DNA of 64,000 nucleotides from the NCBI RefSeq assembly GCF_902706035.1, contig NZ_CACSJA010000009.1:62001-126000 (forward strand). The letters run 5' to 3'. Positions 16,557-25,014 of this stretch are shown piece by piece. The stretch is from Pantoea sp. 18069 (GTDB lineage Bacteria > Pseudomonadota > Gammaproteobacteria > Burkholderiales > Burkholderiaceae_C). A model generated the notes under the pieces. That model ran no database searches, had not been told where the DNA came from, and worked only from the letters and a program-made list of their open reading frames with translations. The translations under genes and the position numbers were made by a program. Every line of letters begins with the position of its first letter. Position 1 is the stretch's first letter.

Positions 16557-17816
16557 TCAATACCCCATCAGTTGCTGGTAGCCCACCCAGAACCTGCGGA
16601 TCAGGTTTTCGGTGATCACGGTGTCGGTCTGGTCGGATGCGCCCATGGCGATATAGGAATGCTTGTCGCCGTCGCGCGCCGTGCCGCGCTGCACCAGCTC
16701 TGTGGCTTCCGTGTCTTCCATCGAGATATAGCCCGCGGGGCCGACCAGATTGGCCTGCAGCAGGCGCATCTCGCGCATCTCCGGGGTGTCGTCGGCATAG
16801 CCGAAGAAATGGAAGATCAGCTCGAAGTTGTTCGGTCCTTTGGGCAGCAGTTGGCGTGCGACCAGCGTGTTGTGGATCTGCTGGATCACCAGTTGCGGGA
16901 AGATGGGCTGGATATGGTTGGTGGTCATTTCCTCGAACTCCTGGATCTGGCCCAGCAGTTCGGGGTCTTCTAGCGCAAAGCCCGAATCCATGGAGCGGAT
17001 GTTCTGCGCCGCGTAGGCCGCGGCGGTATCGGCATCCTGCTCGGGCTTGGTCACGGTGATGATGCTGTGCAGGCCGTGGCTGGCATCGGGAATCGAGCGC
17101 GCCTTCATGCCCACGCGGAAGATGTTGAACGTGGTGTGGAACAGGTGCAGCAGGCTGGCGTGGTAGGGGTCTTTGACGTTCTCCAGGTACAGCTTCCAGT
17201 TCGACTTGGAGTACTGGCGCGTGCAGCCCAGGAAGACGATGGGCTTGTGGAAGATGCGGTCTATCCAGGGGCGCATCTCGGCGCCGAGGTAGTCGGGCAG
17301 CGCCGGCGTGTCGTCGCGGAAGGTCGCAAACAGCAGGCCCTTGTAGCTGTCCACGCGCAGCTTCTGCAGGCTGTGCTCCTCGGGCTTGAAGTCCTTGGGC
17401 ATGCCGACCATGCCTTTTTGCCCGCGGCGAAACGGCACGCCCTGCAGGTCGCCGTTGGCCGCAAAGCTCCATTGGTGGTAGACGCAGGTGTGCGAGGCCG
17501 CATTGCCGCGCTTTTCACGGCAGACCATGGCCCCGCGGTGGGCGCAGCGGTTGACCCAGCAGGCCAGGCCTTCGGCGGTGCGCGTGACCACCACCGGGGT
17601 GTCGCCGACAAAAGTCGACTTGAAGTCGCCGACTTCGGGAATTTCGGCTTCCAGGCCGAGGAAGTTCCAGATCGGGCCGCGGAAGATTCGCTCCTGCTCG
17701 CGTTCGTAGACTTCCTGTGAACTGAACACGCGGTATGGAACTTCGGAGCCATTGGCCTGGGGGAAATGCACCGCCCGGCCCAGGGGTGTGGGGGCGCTCA
17801 TGGCTTGCTCTAGCAT
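16557..17816 (-). CDS. Ring-hydroxylating oxygenase alpha subunit (salicylate 5-hydroxylase / anthranilate AndAc-like group)
   Basis: The 419-residue catalytic subunit has a Rieske centre (Cys91-x-His93 and Cys111-x2-His114) and a mononuclear iron site in ENVKDPYHASLLH (Asp216, His219, His224). The alpha size, the KDPYHASLLH signature, the separate ferredoxin and the AraC regulator match the group containing NagG (salicylate 5-hydroxylase), AndAc (anthranilate 1,2-dioxygenase) and OhbB (2-halobenzoate dioxygenase). The likely substrate is therefore an ortho-substituted benzoate, but the exact one cannot be read. The start at 17816 has AGGAG 6 bp upstream; a second ATG five codons on is less well placed. 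An activator-type promoter precedes it. Confidence 0.92.
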   Translation of the reverse strand: MLEQAMSAPTPLGRAVHFPQANGSEVPYRVFSSQEVYEREQERIFRGPIWNFLGLEAEIPEVGDFKSTFVGDTPVVVTRTAEGLACWVNRCAHRGAMVCREKRGNAASHTCVYHQWSFAANGDLQGVPFRRGQKGMVGMPKDFKPEEHSLQKLRVDSYKGLLFATFRDDTPALPDYLGAEMRPWIDRIFHKPIVFLGCTRQYSKSNWKLYLENVKDPYHASLLHLFHTTFNIFRVGMKARSIPDASHGLHSIITVTKPEQDADTAAAYAAQNIRSMDSGFALEDPELLGQIQEFEEMTTNHIQPIFPQLVIQQIHNTLVARQLLPKGPNNFELIFHFFGYADDTPEMREMRLLQANLVGPAGYISMEDTEATELVQRGTARDGDKHSYIAMGASDQTDTVITENLIRRFWVGYQQLMGY

Positions 17817-17846
17817 GGCAGGCTCCTGTGGGAATGAAGATGCTTC

Positions 17847-17920
17847 AGTCTAGAATTCGGCCGCGACGCTGACTATCCGCGCCCGGCAGATCACGCTGCG
17901 CGTCTTGTCCGTTTCTTGTA
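17847..17920 (-). promoter_or_regulatory. AraC-type activator-dependent promoter of the oxygenase operon
   Basis: On the minus strand the elements are a distal half-site TACAAGAAACGGACA (17920-17906), a proximal half-site TGCCGGGCGCGGATA (17888-17874) and -10 TAGACT (17852-17847). The expected -35 overlaps the proximal half-site by 2 bp. Compared with the reductase promoter at 8658-8731, the distal site agrees at 13 of 15 bases and the proximal site at 11 of 15. All spacings are identical: 32 bp between half-sites and 57 bp from the -10 element to the distal block. Confidence 0.7.
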
Positions 17921-17953
17921 GCCGCGCGCGGGTGCTGGTGCTCCCGCAAGCGA

Positions 17954-17990
17954 CAACGCCGGGCCGGGCGCAAGGCCCGGTCCGGCGTTG
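17954..17990 (-). terminator. Strong hairpin downstream of the araC-family gene
   Basis: CAACGCCGG (17954-17962) and CCGGCGTTG (17982-17990) pair perfectly, with further GC pairing inside. It lies 25 bp after the regulator's stop and upstream of the oxygenase promoter. No U-run follows, so it may be an insulator-like or weak terminator. Confidence 0.5.
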
Positions 17991-18014
17991 GAATGGCGCT
18001 GGCGGGCGTGCCGC

Positions 18015-19058
18015 TCAGTGCATAGGGCGTGCGGTCTGGCTGGGCAGCTCGCCAAAGCGTTCGCGGTAATAGGCAGAAAACCGCCCCAGGTGGCCAAAGC
18101 CGTGGAGCAGCGCCGCGTCGGTCACGCTGGCCTGCTGCTGGGCCAGCAGAAAGCTGCGTGCCGCGTCCAGCCGCAGCAGGCGCAACTGCTCCATGGGCGA
18201 GACACCGTGGTGCTTGAGGCTCAGCGTATGCAGGGAACGGACGCTCACACCGGCCGCCTTGGCCAAGTCGATGAGGCCGATGGGCGCGCCCAGCCGCGTG
18301 CGCATATAGGCGTCCATGGCCTCGAGGCGCTGCTGCTCCAGGTCCTGAACCTGCTGCTGGCGGTCGGGCGGCTGTGGTGCCGGTGCGGGGGCATGGGCTT
18401 CGCCGTGCTGCACCAGCAGGTAGGAGGCCACCGCATGCTCGAAGTGATGGATCCAGTTGCCTGCAAGCGCGCTGTCGCCACTGATGCCTCCGATGCCTCC
18501 GATACCGCCTGGGCCGTGCGTGGCCAGCAGCAGCAACTGGATCAGCGTGGCCCACTGGTGCTCGGCGGTGGGCGATGACAGCGCGACCGAAGGCAATTGG
18601 GCCATGGGATCGTTGCCCGGGCTGCAGGCGCGCAGCATGCTGCCCGGAATCTTGACGATCAACTGCTCCGAGTCCTCCTGCCAGTGCATGCGCAGGTCCT
18701 TGCGCGGTGCCAGCAGCGCCGAGCGGCCGGGCGCGAGCGCGACGCGCTTGCCATCGGATTCAATCTCCGCCATGCCTTTGAGCGTGAGGTGCAAAAGTGC
18801 AAAGTCATCGAATGGCCGGGGCGTGATTTCGATCTCGGCGCCATAGCGCAGCATCACCACGCTGAGTTCGCTGGCGCGCGCCCGGTACATCACGGTGTCG
18901 ACCGTGCCGCGTTTCCAGCGCAGGTTGTGCTCCGAGAACTCCTGCGCCACGCGCATGTGGGATTCCTGGGGCTCCCGGGAGCTGAACAGGCAACTGCGGT
19001 ACAGCGGCGCCAGGTCCAGCCGCGCGCCGGAGCTGAATGTCATGGGCAAGGCAGGCAT
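18015..19058 (-). CDS. AraC/XylS-family transcriptional activator
   Basis: The protein has 347 residues. Its N-terminal two thirds is an AraC-binding-like (cupin) sensor domain. The C-terminus has two helix-turn-helix units: LIDLAKAAGVSVRSLHTLSLKHHG and the segment SVTDAALLHGFGHLGRFSAYYRERFGELPS, the latter being the conserved AraC signature. It is encoded just upstream of, and in line with, the oxygenase genes. The two promoters with XylS/BenR-like half-sites (near 8700 and 17900) are its likely targets. The start is uncertain: the ATG at 19058 has GGTGGAG some 12 bp upstream, and a GTG at 19076 or an ATG at 19043 is possible. A Gly-Ile-Gly repeat (GGIGGIGGIS) lies in the interdomain region. 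Confidence 0.88.
   Translation of the reverse strand: MPALPMTFSSGARLDLAPLYRSCLFSSREPQESHMRVAQEFSEHNLRWKRGTVDTVMYRARASELSVVMLRYGAEIEITPRPFDDFALLHLTLKGMAEIESDGKRVALAPGRSALLAPRKDLRMHWQEDSEQLIVKIPGSMLRACSPGNDPMAQLPSVALSSPTAEHQWATLIQLLLLATHGPGGIGGIGGISGDSALAGNWIHHFEHAVASYLLVQHGEAHAPAPAPQPPDRQQQVQDLEQQRLEAMDAYMRTRLGAPIGLIDLAKAAGVSVRSLHTLSLKHHGVSPMEQLRLLRLDAARSFLLAQQQASVTDAALLHGFGHLGRFSAYYRERFGELPSQTARPMH
18483..18509. repeat. 9-bp tandem repeat inside the regulator gene
   Basis: Three adjacent 9-bp units, GATGCCTCC, GATGCCTCC and GATACCGCC, encode the Gly-Ile-Gly repeats of the AraC-family protein. Copy-number change would keep the reading frame. Confidence 0.7.
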
Positions 19059-19259
19059 CGTGGTCTCGTGCTCCACCGGGTAGGCAAGCCCGCCGATGGG
19101 CGTTGGTTGGAATGCTTGAATTAGAGCAAGGCCCGTGCCAACAGAAAACCTCAGATGAACGCTGTTTGAGTGCGAATCGGCGCCATTCAGTGTAGGACTG
19201 CACCGAATTGGTCAACGTTCTTCCCAAGGGCGGTGCAGCGGCATTGCACGCGAAAGAGT

Positions 19260-19802
19260 TCAAACGGCGGAATGCCGGCCTATCCACAGGCGAAACGGCA
19301 GCAACAGCAAAACGCCCATCGCCAGCTTCACGCCCAGATCGCCGATCGCCCAGGTGACCCAGGGCCGGTCTTCGCCGGCAAAGGCGATGCTCCAGAAAAC
19401 GGCCGTGTCGAGCACGGCGGCCAGCAGCGTCGCGACCAGGGGCGCACGCCACCAGAGGCCGCGGCGCAGCCGGTGAAAGACATGGATGTCCAGCAACTGC
19501 GAGCAGGCAAAGGCCAGGCCCGAGGCCAGCGCAATGCGCGCCGGCGCGAGCAGCAGCGAGGCGGCGACCGCGACGGCAAAGCCCACATAGGCAATGCGCC
19601 GCGCATGCGCCGGGCCATGGGCGCGGTTGGCGAGTTCGCTGACAAGAAAGGCGAACGGGTAGGTGATCGCTCCCCAGGTCAGCCAGTCGTTGATCGCGTG
19701 CTGCACCAGGATGTTGGAGGCCAGCACCACCGCCGCCATGGCCAGTGCGCCCTGGGCCAGCGCGCGCCGCGTGGGCGCGGTGAAAGTATGGGCGTAAGTC
19801 AT
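19260..19802 (-). CDS. VUT-family membrane protein, probable queuosine-precursor transporter
   Basis: The 180-residue protein is very hydrophobic, with about six membrane segments. NDWLTWGAITYPFAFLVSELANR near residues 38-60 and the FACSQLLDIHVFHRLRR segment are hallmarks of the VUT/COG1738 (YhhQ) family. E. coli YhhQ imports the queuosine precursor preQ0/preQ1; vitamin uptake has been proposed for others. The gene stands alone between the AraC regulator and repeat copy 3, with no queuosine-synthesis gene nearby to confirm the substrate. Confidence 0.8.
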   Translation of the reverse strand: MTYAHTFTAPTRRALAQGALAMAAVVLASNILVQHAINDWLTWGAITYPFAFLVSELANRAHGPAHARRIAYVGFAVAVAASLLLAPARIALASGLAFACSQLLDIHVFHRLRRGLWWRAPLVATLLAAVLDTAVFWSIAFAGEDRPWVTWAIGDLGVKLAMGVLLLLPFRLWIGRHSAV

Positions 19803-19842
19803 CTCAGTTATCTACGGCGCTTGGTGTGAATCCGTGGTCTAT

Positions 19843-19984
19843 AGAACCGGCGCGTCGCAGGCGGGGGGCAGCGAGGAAGGGCCGCCCCGCACCGAGGCTG
19901 CCGTCCCTGGCCGGGCGCCCCCCTCCACCGAAGGATGAGAGGGGGAAGCCGGGGCCCGCCTAGGGCGCAGCGGCTCAGGGGGTG
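19843..19984 (-). repeat. Interspersed GC-rich repeat, family A, copy 3 (reversed)
   Basis: Read on the minus strand it begins CACCCCCTGAGCCGCTGCGC, has the long-loop version of the hairpin (CCCCCTCTCATCCTTCGG...GAGGGGGG), then GTGCGGGGCGGCCCTTCCTC, and ends near GCGCCGGTTCTAT. It fills the space between the COG2509 gene and the VUT gene, almost touching the stop codon of the former. Confidence 0.85.
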
Positions 19985-19991
19985 CTTTGTT

Positions 19992-21779
19992 TCAGCGGCG
20001 GCTGGCGGGTACGGGCAGGCCCAGTATCTGCCGTGCCACGGCCTCGGCCACGCGTATGCCGTCGACGCCGGCCGACAGAATGCCGCCCGCATAGCTCGCG
20101 CCTTCTCCGGCCGGGTAGAGGCCGCGCGTGTTGAGGCTTTGGTAGCTGTCGTCGCGGCCCATCTTGAGCGGCGACGAGGTGCGTGTTTCCACGCCCGTGA
20201 GCAGCGCATCGGGCATGTCGTAGCCGCGTATCTTCTTGCCGAACGCGGGCAGGGCTTCGCGCATGGCTTCGATCGCATAGGCGGGCAGCGCCGCCTGCAG
20301 GTCGATCAGGTTCACGCCGGGCTTGTACGAGGGCTCGACCTCGCCCAGCGCCGTCGACGGCTGGCCGGCGAGAAAGTCTTCCACGCGCTGGGCCGGGGCG
20401 TTGTAGTTGCTGCCGCCGAGCACATAGGCGCGCGACTCGAGCTGGCGCTGCAGCACGATGCCCGACAGCGGGTGGAATTCGCCGTCGGCGAGGTTTTCCA
20501 CGCCATAGGTCCGGCCGTCGAAGGCCGCGGCAAAGGCCTGCGCCGTGTGCGGGAAGTCTGGCGGGTCTATGGCCACGACCATGCCGGCGTTGGCATTGCG
20601 CTCGTTGCGCGAGTACTGGCTCATGCCGTTGGTCACCACGCGTTCGGGCTCGCTGGTCGCGGCGACGACGGTGCCGCCCGGGCACATGCAAAAGCTGTAG
20701 ACCGCGCGGCCGTTGGCGGCGTGGTGCACCAGCTTGTAGTCGGCCGCGCCCAGCAGCGGGTGGCCTGCGTGGCGGCCCCAGCGCGCGCGGTCGATCACGC
20801 TTTGCGGGTGCTCGATGCGAAAGCCGATGGAGAAGGGCTTGGCTTCCATGCTCACGCCGCGCTCGTAGAGCCGGGCAAAGGTGTCGCGCGCGCTGTGGCC
20901 CAGCGCAATCACGACCTGCGAGGCCGCGAGTTCGCTGCAGCTGTCGGTGGCCAGGTCGCGCACCACCAGGCCGCGGATGCGGCGCTGGCGGCGCATGTCT
21001 GCGTCGTCGTGGCTGTCTTCGCTGTCGAACAGCACGTCTTCGACGCGCTGGCTGAAGCGCACCTCACCGCCCAGCGCGATGATCTGCGCGCGGATGTTTT
21101 CCACCACCTTGACCAGCTTGAACGTGCCGATGTGCGGGTGGGCCGCGTAGAGGATTTCGGGCGGCGCGCCCGCGTCCACGAACTCCTGCATGACCTTGCG
21201 GCCCAGGTGGCGCGGATCCTTGATCTGGCTGTAGAGCTTGCCGTCCGAGAACGTGCCCGCGCCGCCTTCGCCGAACTGCACGTTCGACTCGGGGGTGAGC
21301 GCGCGCTTGCGCCACAGGCCCCAGGTGTCCTGTGTGCGTTCGCGCACTTCCTTGCCGCGTTCGAGCACGATGGGCTTGAAGCCCATTTGCGCCAGCGCCA
21401 GCGCCGCGAAGATGCCGCAGGGGCCAAAGCCCACCACGACCGGGCGCTGGGCGAGATCGGCCGGGGCCTGGCCCACGGGCTTCCAGGCCATGTCGGGCGT
21501 GGGGTTCACATGCGGGTGTGACTCGAACTGCGCGAGCAGCGCGGCTTCCTGAGCGGGATCGGCGAGTTCGAGGTCGACGATGTAGACCGCCTGCAGGTCG
21601 GCCTTGCGCGCATCGAAGCTGCGCTTGAACACCTGCAGCGCGCCGAGTTCGGCCGGCGCTATCCCGAGCAGCTGCGCCGCGAGCGTGCGCAGCCTGGCCT
21701 CGGGGTGGAATTCAGTGTGGTTCTCGGGATCGAAAGTGATCGCCGACAGGGGGAGTTTGAGTTCTGCGATACGTATCAT
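19992..21779 (-). CDS. FAD-dependent oxidoreductase of the COG2509 family
   Basis: The 595-residue flavoprotein has an N-terminal domain of about 105 residues (starting MIRIAELKLPLSAI) followed by a Rossmann FAD-binding motif VVVGFGPCGIFAALALAQMG ending in the acidic VLERG. Further family blocks are FGEGGAGTFSDGKLYSQIKDPRH, ALGHSARDTFARLYERGV and the C-terminal GLYPAGEGASYAGGILSAGVDG, which closes the FAD site. The family is widespread and annotated as an uncharacterised FAD-utilising dehydrogenase, so substrate and pathway are unknown. It is monocistronic, with repeat copy 3 just behind it. Confidence 0.88.
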   Translation of the reverse strand: MIRIAELKLPLSAITFDPENHTEFHPEARLRTLAAQLLGIAPAELGALQVFKRSFDARKADLQAVYIVDLELADPAQEAALLAQFESHPHVNPTPDMAWKPVGQAPADLAQRPVVVGFGPCGIFAALALAQMGFKPIVLERGKEVRERTQDTWGLWRKRALTPESNVQFGEGGAGTFSDGKLYSQIKDPRHLGRKVMQEFVDAGAPPEILYAAHPHIGTFKLVKVVENIRAQIIALGGEVRFSQRVEDVLFDSEDSHDDADMRRQRRIRGLVVRDLATDSCSELAASQVVIALGHSARDTFARLYERGVSMEAKPFSIGFRIEHPQSVIDRARWGRHAGHPLLGAADYKLVHHAANGRAVYSFCMCPGGTVVAATSEPERVVTNGMSQYSRNERNANAGMVVAIDPPDFPHTAQAFAAAFDGRTYGVENLADGEFHPLSGIVLQRQLESRAYVLGGSNYNAPAQRVEDFLAGQPSTALGEVEPSYKPGVNLIDLQAALPAYAIEAMREALPAFGKKIRGYDMPDALLTGVETRTSSPLKMGRDDSYQSLNTRGLYPAGEGASYAGGILSAGVDGIRVAEAVARQILGLPVPASRR

Positions 21780-21891
21780 GGCTCGGATCTATCAAGCAAG
21801 CCGGCGATGGTAAGGCAAATGCGCGAATGGCTGAACCCGCGTGGGCGGCGACCCTGGCTGGCGATCGGATTAGGCCCGCCAGGGTGTGCGT

Positions 21892-23733
21892 TCACAAAGG
21901 CCCGTCCATGGGCTCGCCCAGGAAGCCGCCGCTCTGGTGGGCCCACAGCCGCGCGTAGACGCCGCCGAGCTGCAGCAGCTGCTGGTGCGTGCCTTCCTCG
22001 ACGATGCGGCCCTTGTCCATGACGATCAGTCGGTCCATCGCGGCAATCGTCGACAGCCGGTGGGCGATGGCGATCACGGTCTTGCCTTCCATGACCTTGT
22101 AGAGGCTTTCCTGGATCGCGGCCTCGACTTCGGAGTCGAGCGCGCTGGTTGCTTCGTCGAGCAGCAGAATAGGTGCGTTCTTGAGCATCACGCGCGCGAT
22201 GGCCACGCGCTGGCGCTGGCCCCCCGAGAGCTTGACGCCGCGTTCGCCGACCTGGGCGTCCAGGCCCTGGTGGCCGTGGCGGTCATTGAGCTGGGCGATG
22301 AAGTCGGCGGCCTCGGCGCGCGCGATCGCGGCCTGCAGATCGGCTTCGCTGGCGTCGGGTCGGCCGTAGAGGATGTTGTCGCGCATGGAGCGGTGCAGCA
22401 GCGAGGTGTCCTGCGTCACCATGCCTATCGCCTGGCGCAGGCTGTCCTGCGTGACCTGGGAGATGTCCTGGCCGTCGATCAGGATGCGGCCCGCGCGCAG
22501 GTCGTGAAAGCGCAGCAGCAGGTTGACCAGCGTCGACTTGCCCGCGCCCGAGCGGCCGATCAGGCCTATGCGCTCGCCGGGGCGTATCGTGAGGTTGAGC
22601 TGCTCCATCACGGCCTTGCCGTCGCGGTAGCCGAACGACACGTTGTCGAACACGACTTCGCCGCGCGTGACCTGCAGCGGCCGGGCATCGGCCGCGTCGC
22701 GCACGGTCGGCGGATGGGTCAGCGTGTTGATGCCGTCCTGTATCGTGCCCACGCTTTCGAACAGGCTGGTCATTTCCCACATCACCCAGCGCGCATGGCC
22801 CGAGATGCGCAGCGCCATCGCCGTGACGGCGGCCACCGCGCCCGCGCCCACCTGGCCCTGCATCCACAGCCACAGCGCCAGGCCGCTGCTGCCGAGAATC
22901 AGCAGCACGATCAGCACATGGTTGGCGATTTCAAACTGGCTCACCAGGCGCATCTGCGCGTTGCCCGTGAGGCGGAAAGCCTCCATCGCCGAGCGCGCGA
23001 ATTCGGCTTCGCGGCGCGTGTGCGCGAACAGCTTGACGGTGGCGATGTTGGTATAGGCGTCGGTGATGCGCCCGGTCATCTGCGAGCGCGCGTCGGCCTG
23101 GGCCTTGCCCACGGCGCCCAGCCGCGGCACGAAGTAGCAGCAGGCGCCGATATACGCCGCGGTCCACAGCAGCAGCGGCACCAGCAGCCAGGTGTCGAAG
23201 CCCGCGGCCAGCACCATCATGGTCACGAGATAGACCGTCATGCCGACAACGATGTCGGTGGTGGTGAAGATCATGTCGCGCACGGCCAGCGCGGTCTGCA
23301 TGATCTTGGTGGTGATGCGGCCCGCGAATTCGTCGGCGTAGAACGCCATGCTCTGGCCCAGCATCAGCCGGTGGAAGTTCCAGCGCAGGCGCAGCGGGAA
23401 GTTGATCGCCAGCACCTGGTGCTTGACCACCGTCTGCAGCGCGACCAGGCCAATGCTCAGCACCATGATCGCCACCAGGCCCCAGAGCGCGCCGCCTTGC
23501 TCGGCGAGCAACTGCGCGGGCTCGACGCGCGTGAGCCAGTCGACCACACGGCCCATGACGGCAAACAGCCAGGCTTCGTAGGCGGCCGTCACGGCCGCGA
23601 GCAGCGCCATGCCCAGCACATAGCCGCGCAGGCCCTGGGTGCAGGCCCAGACAAACGCCAGAAAACCCCGCGGCAGGGCCGCGGGTTCGGTTGCGGGATA
23701 GGGTGGAATGCGTTTTTCGAAGAATCCGTACAA
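21892..23733 (-). CDS. ABC exporter with fused membrane and ATPase domains
   Basis: The 613-residue half-transporter has a six-helix ABC transmembrane domain (about residues 35-345) and a C-terminal ATPase. The ATPase shows Walker A GRSGAGKST, a Q-loop in MVTQDTSLL, signature LSGGQRQRVAIAR, Walker B ILLLDEATSALD and switch histidine IAHRLST. It should work as a homodimer in the inner membrane, exporting a lipid, peptide or drug; the substrate is not evident. It starts with TTG, supported by AAGGGA 6 bp upstream and no nearby in-frame ATG. It resembles MsbA-like exporters, but MsbA proper usually lies beside lpxK, which is absent here. Confidence 0.88.
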   Translation of the reverse strand: MYGFFEKRIPPYPATEPAALPRGFLAFVWACTQGLRGYVLGMALLAAVTAAYEAWLFAVMGRVVDWLTRVEPAQLLAEQGGALWGLVAIMVLSIGLVALQTVVKHQVLAINFPLRLRWNFHRLMLGQSMAFYADEFAGRITTKIMQTALAVRDMIFTTTDIVVGMTVYLVTMMVLAAGFDTWLLVPLLLWTAAYIGACCYFVPRLGAVGKAQADARSQMTGRITDAYTNIATVKLFAHTRREAEFARSAMEAFRLTGNAQMRLVSQFEIANHVLIVLLILGSSGLALWLWMQGQVGAGAVAAVTAMALRISGHARWVMWEMTSLFESVGTIQDGINTLTHPPTVRDAADARPLQVTRGEVVFDNVSFGYRDGKAVMEQLNLTIRPGERIGLIGRSGAGKSTLVNLLLRFHDLRAGRILIDGQDISQVTQDSLRQAIGMVTQDTSLLHRSMRDNILYGRPDASEADLQAAIARAEAADFIAQLNDRHGHQGLDAQVGERGVKLSGGQRQRVAIARVMLKNAPILLLDEATSALDSEVEAAIQESLYKVMEGKTVIAIAHRLSTIAAMDRLIVMDKGRIVEEGTHQQLLQLGGVYARLWAHQSGGFLGEPMDGPL

Positions 23734-23839
23734 GTTCAGTCCCTTTATTGACCTCTGATGTTAGGCCGTGGGACTGGTTCGTGGCGCTCTGGTCGGTTAT
23801 TCCCTGCGCAGTGCAGGTGTTGGCTGGGGCCGTGCACAG

Positions 23840-23925
23840 AAAAAGCCCCCACGCTTGCCCACTGCGTGTGGCCGCTGCCCCCATGGGGCCGCTTTTTGCC
23901 TTGGGGCGGCCCAGCGGCAAAAAAC
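23840..23925 (-). repeat. Interspersed repeat, family B, copy 1
   Basis: On the minus strand it contains GGCAAAAAGCGGCCCCATGG, GGGGGCAGCGG and the tail GGGCAAGCGTGGGGGCTTTT. The plus strand reads GCCCCATGGGGC followed by CGCTTTTTGCC, so it also resembles an intrinsic terminator. Related copies are at 25490 and 56230. Confidence 0.7.
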
Positions 23926-23956
23926 AAAAAAATAGGACACCGCGCTGGCGGTGTCC
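23920..23956 (-). terminator. Intrinsic terminator of cysK
   Basis: Downstream of the cysK stop, read on the minus strand, GGACACCGC pairs with GCGGTGTCC (9 bp, 4-nt loop CAGC) and is followed by TATTTTTTTG. Confidence 0.9.
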
Positions 23957-23980
23957 TTGCTGCGGCGCGCGCGCCGGAGG

Positions 23981-24898
23981 TTACGTGGGCAAGAAGCCGT
24001 CGACCGACAGATAGCGTTCGCCGGTATCGTAGGAGAAGCCCAGCACGCGGCTGCCCGCTGGCAGCTCGGGCAGCTTCTGGGCAATGGCTGCAAGCGTCGC
24101 GCCCGACGAGATGCCGACCAGCGTGCCTTCCTCGCGCGCGGCGCGGCGTGCGTATTCACGCGCGGGTTCGGCTTCGACCTGGATCACGCCGTCGAGCAAG
24201 CTGGTGTCGAGGTTCTTGGGAATGAAGCCCGCGCCAATGCCCTGGATGGGGTGGGGAGCGGGGGCGCCGCCCGAAATCACGGGCGAAGCCGCGGGCTCGA
24301 CCGCATAGACCTTGAGGTTGGGGAACTTGGCCTTGAGCTGGCGCGCCACGCCCGTGAGGTGGCCGCCGGTGCCGACACCGGTGATCAGCACGTCGAGGCC
24401 GTCGGGGAAGTCGGCGATGATTTCCTGCGCGGTCGTGCGTTCGTGCACTTCGACGTTGGCGGGGTTCTCGAACTGCTGGGGAATCCAGGCGCCGGGCGTC
24501 TGCGCGGCCAGTTCCTCGGCGCGGGCGATCGCGCCCTTCATGCCTTTTTCCTTGGGCGTGAGATCAAAGGTCGCGCCATAGGCGAGCATCAGGCGGCGGC
24601 GCTCTATCGACATGCTGTCGGGCATGACCAGCACCAGCTTGTAGCCCTTGACGGCCGCGACCAGGGCCAGGCCCACGCCGGTGTTGCCGCTTGTCGGTTC
24701 AATGATGGTGCCGCCGGGCTGCAGGCGGCCGGTTTTCTCCGCGTCCTCGATCATTGCCAGCGCGATCCGGTCCTTGATCGAGCCACCGGGATTGCTGCGC
24801 TCGGACTTGATCCACACCTGGGCGGCCGCGCCGAACAGGCGGTTCACGCGCACATGGGGGGTGTTTCCGATGGTTTGCAGAATGCTGTCGACTTTCAT
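23981..24898 (-). CDS. cysK: Cysteine synthase A (O-acetylserine sulfhydrylase)
   Basis: This PLP enzyme makes cysteine from O-acetylserine and sulfide in the cytoplasm. The protein has 305 residues. The PLP lysine lies in [12 protein letters not shown] (about residue 41), the substrate loop is [11 protein letters not shown], the phosphate-binding loop [12 protein letters not shown], and the C-terminal GISSGA completes the PLP site. The start at 24898 has AAGGAG 7 bp upstream and gives the family start [18 protein letters not shown]. The thiosulfate-using isozyme CysM is the main alternative, but the length and C-terminus fit CysK better. A strong terminator follows. Confidence 0.92.
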   Translation of the reverse strand: MKVDSILQTIGNTPHVRVNRLFGAAAQVWIKSERSNPGGSIKDRIALAMIEDAEKTGRLQPGGTIIEPTSGNTGVGLALVAAVKGYKLVLVMPDSMSIERRRLMLAYGATFDLTPKEKGMKGAIARAEELAAQTPGAWIPQQFENPANVEVHERTTAQEIIADFPDGLDVLITGVGTGGHLTGVARQLKAKFPNLKVYAVEPAASPVISGGAPAPHPIQGIGAGFIPKNLDTSLLDGVIQVEAEPAREYARRAAREEGTLVGISSGATLAAIAQKLPELPAGSRVLGFSYDTGERYLSVDGFLPT

Positions 24899-25002
24899 GG
24901 CATCTCCTTGGCGATGGCTTGTGTAGATCGCACATTCTGGCGCAGTTGATCTGCGTTCTGGGCATATTCTTATGCGCTGAAGGCAGGGCATTGCGACTGG
25001 GC

Positions 25003-25008
25003 GATAAT
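25003..25008 (+). promoter_or_regulatory. -10 element of rnpB
   Basis: GATAAT ends 6 bp before the first paired base of the RNase P RNA. No good -35 lies at 16-18 bp upstream, so the promoter may rely on other contacts. Confidence 0.5.
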
Positions 25009-25014
25009 CGCGGC

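Noticed and set aside
24946..25000. Full sigma70 promoter for rnpB using TTGATC or TTGCGA as -35
   Set aside because: Neither candidate lies 16-18 bp from the GATAAT at 25003, so only the -10 is reported.
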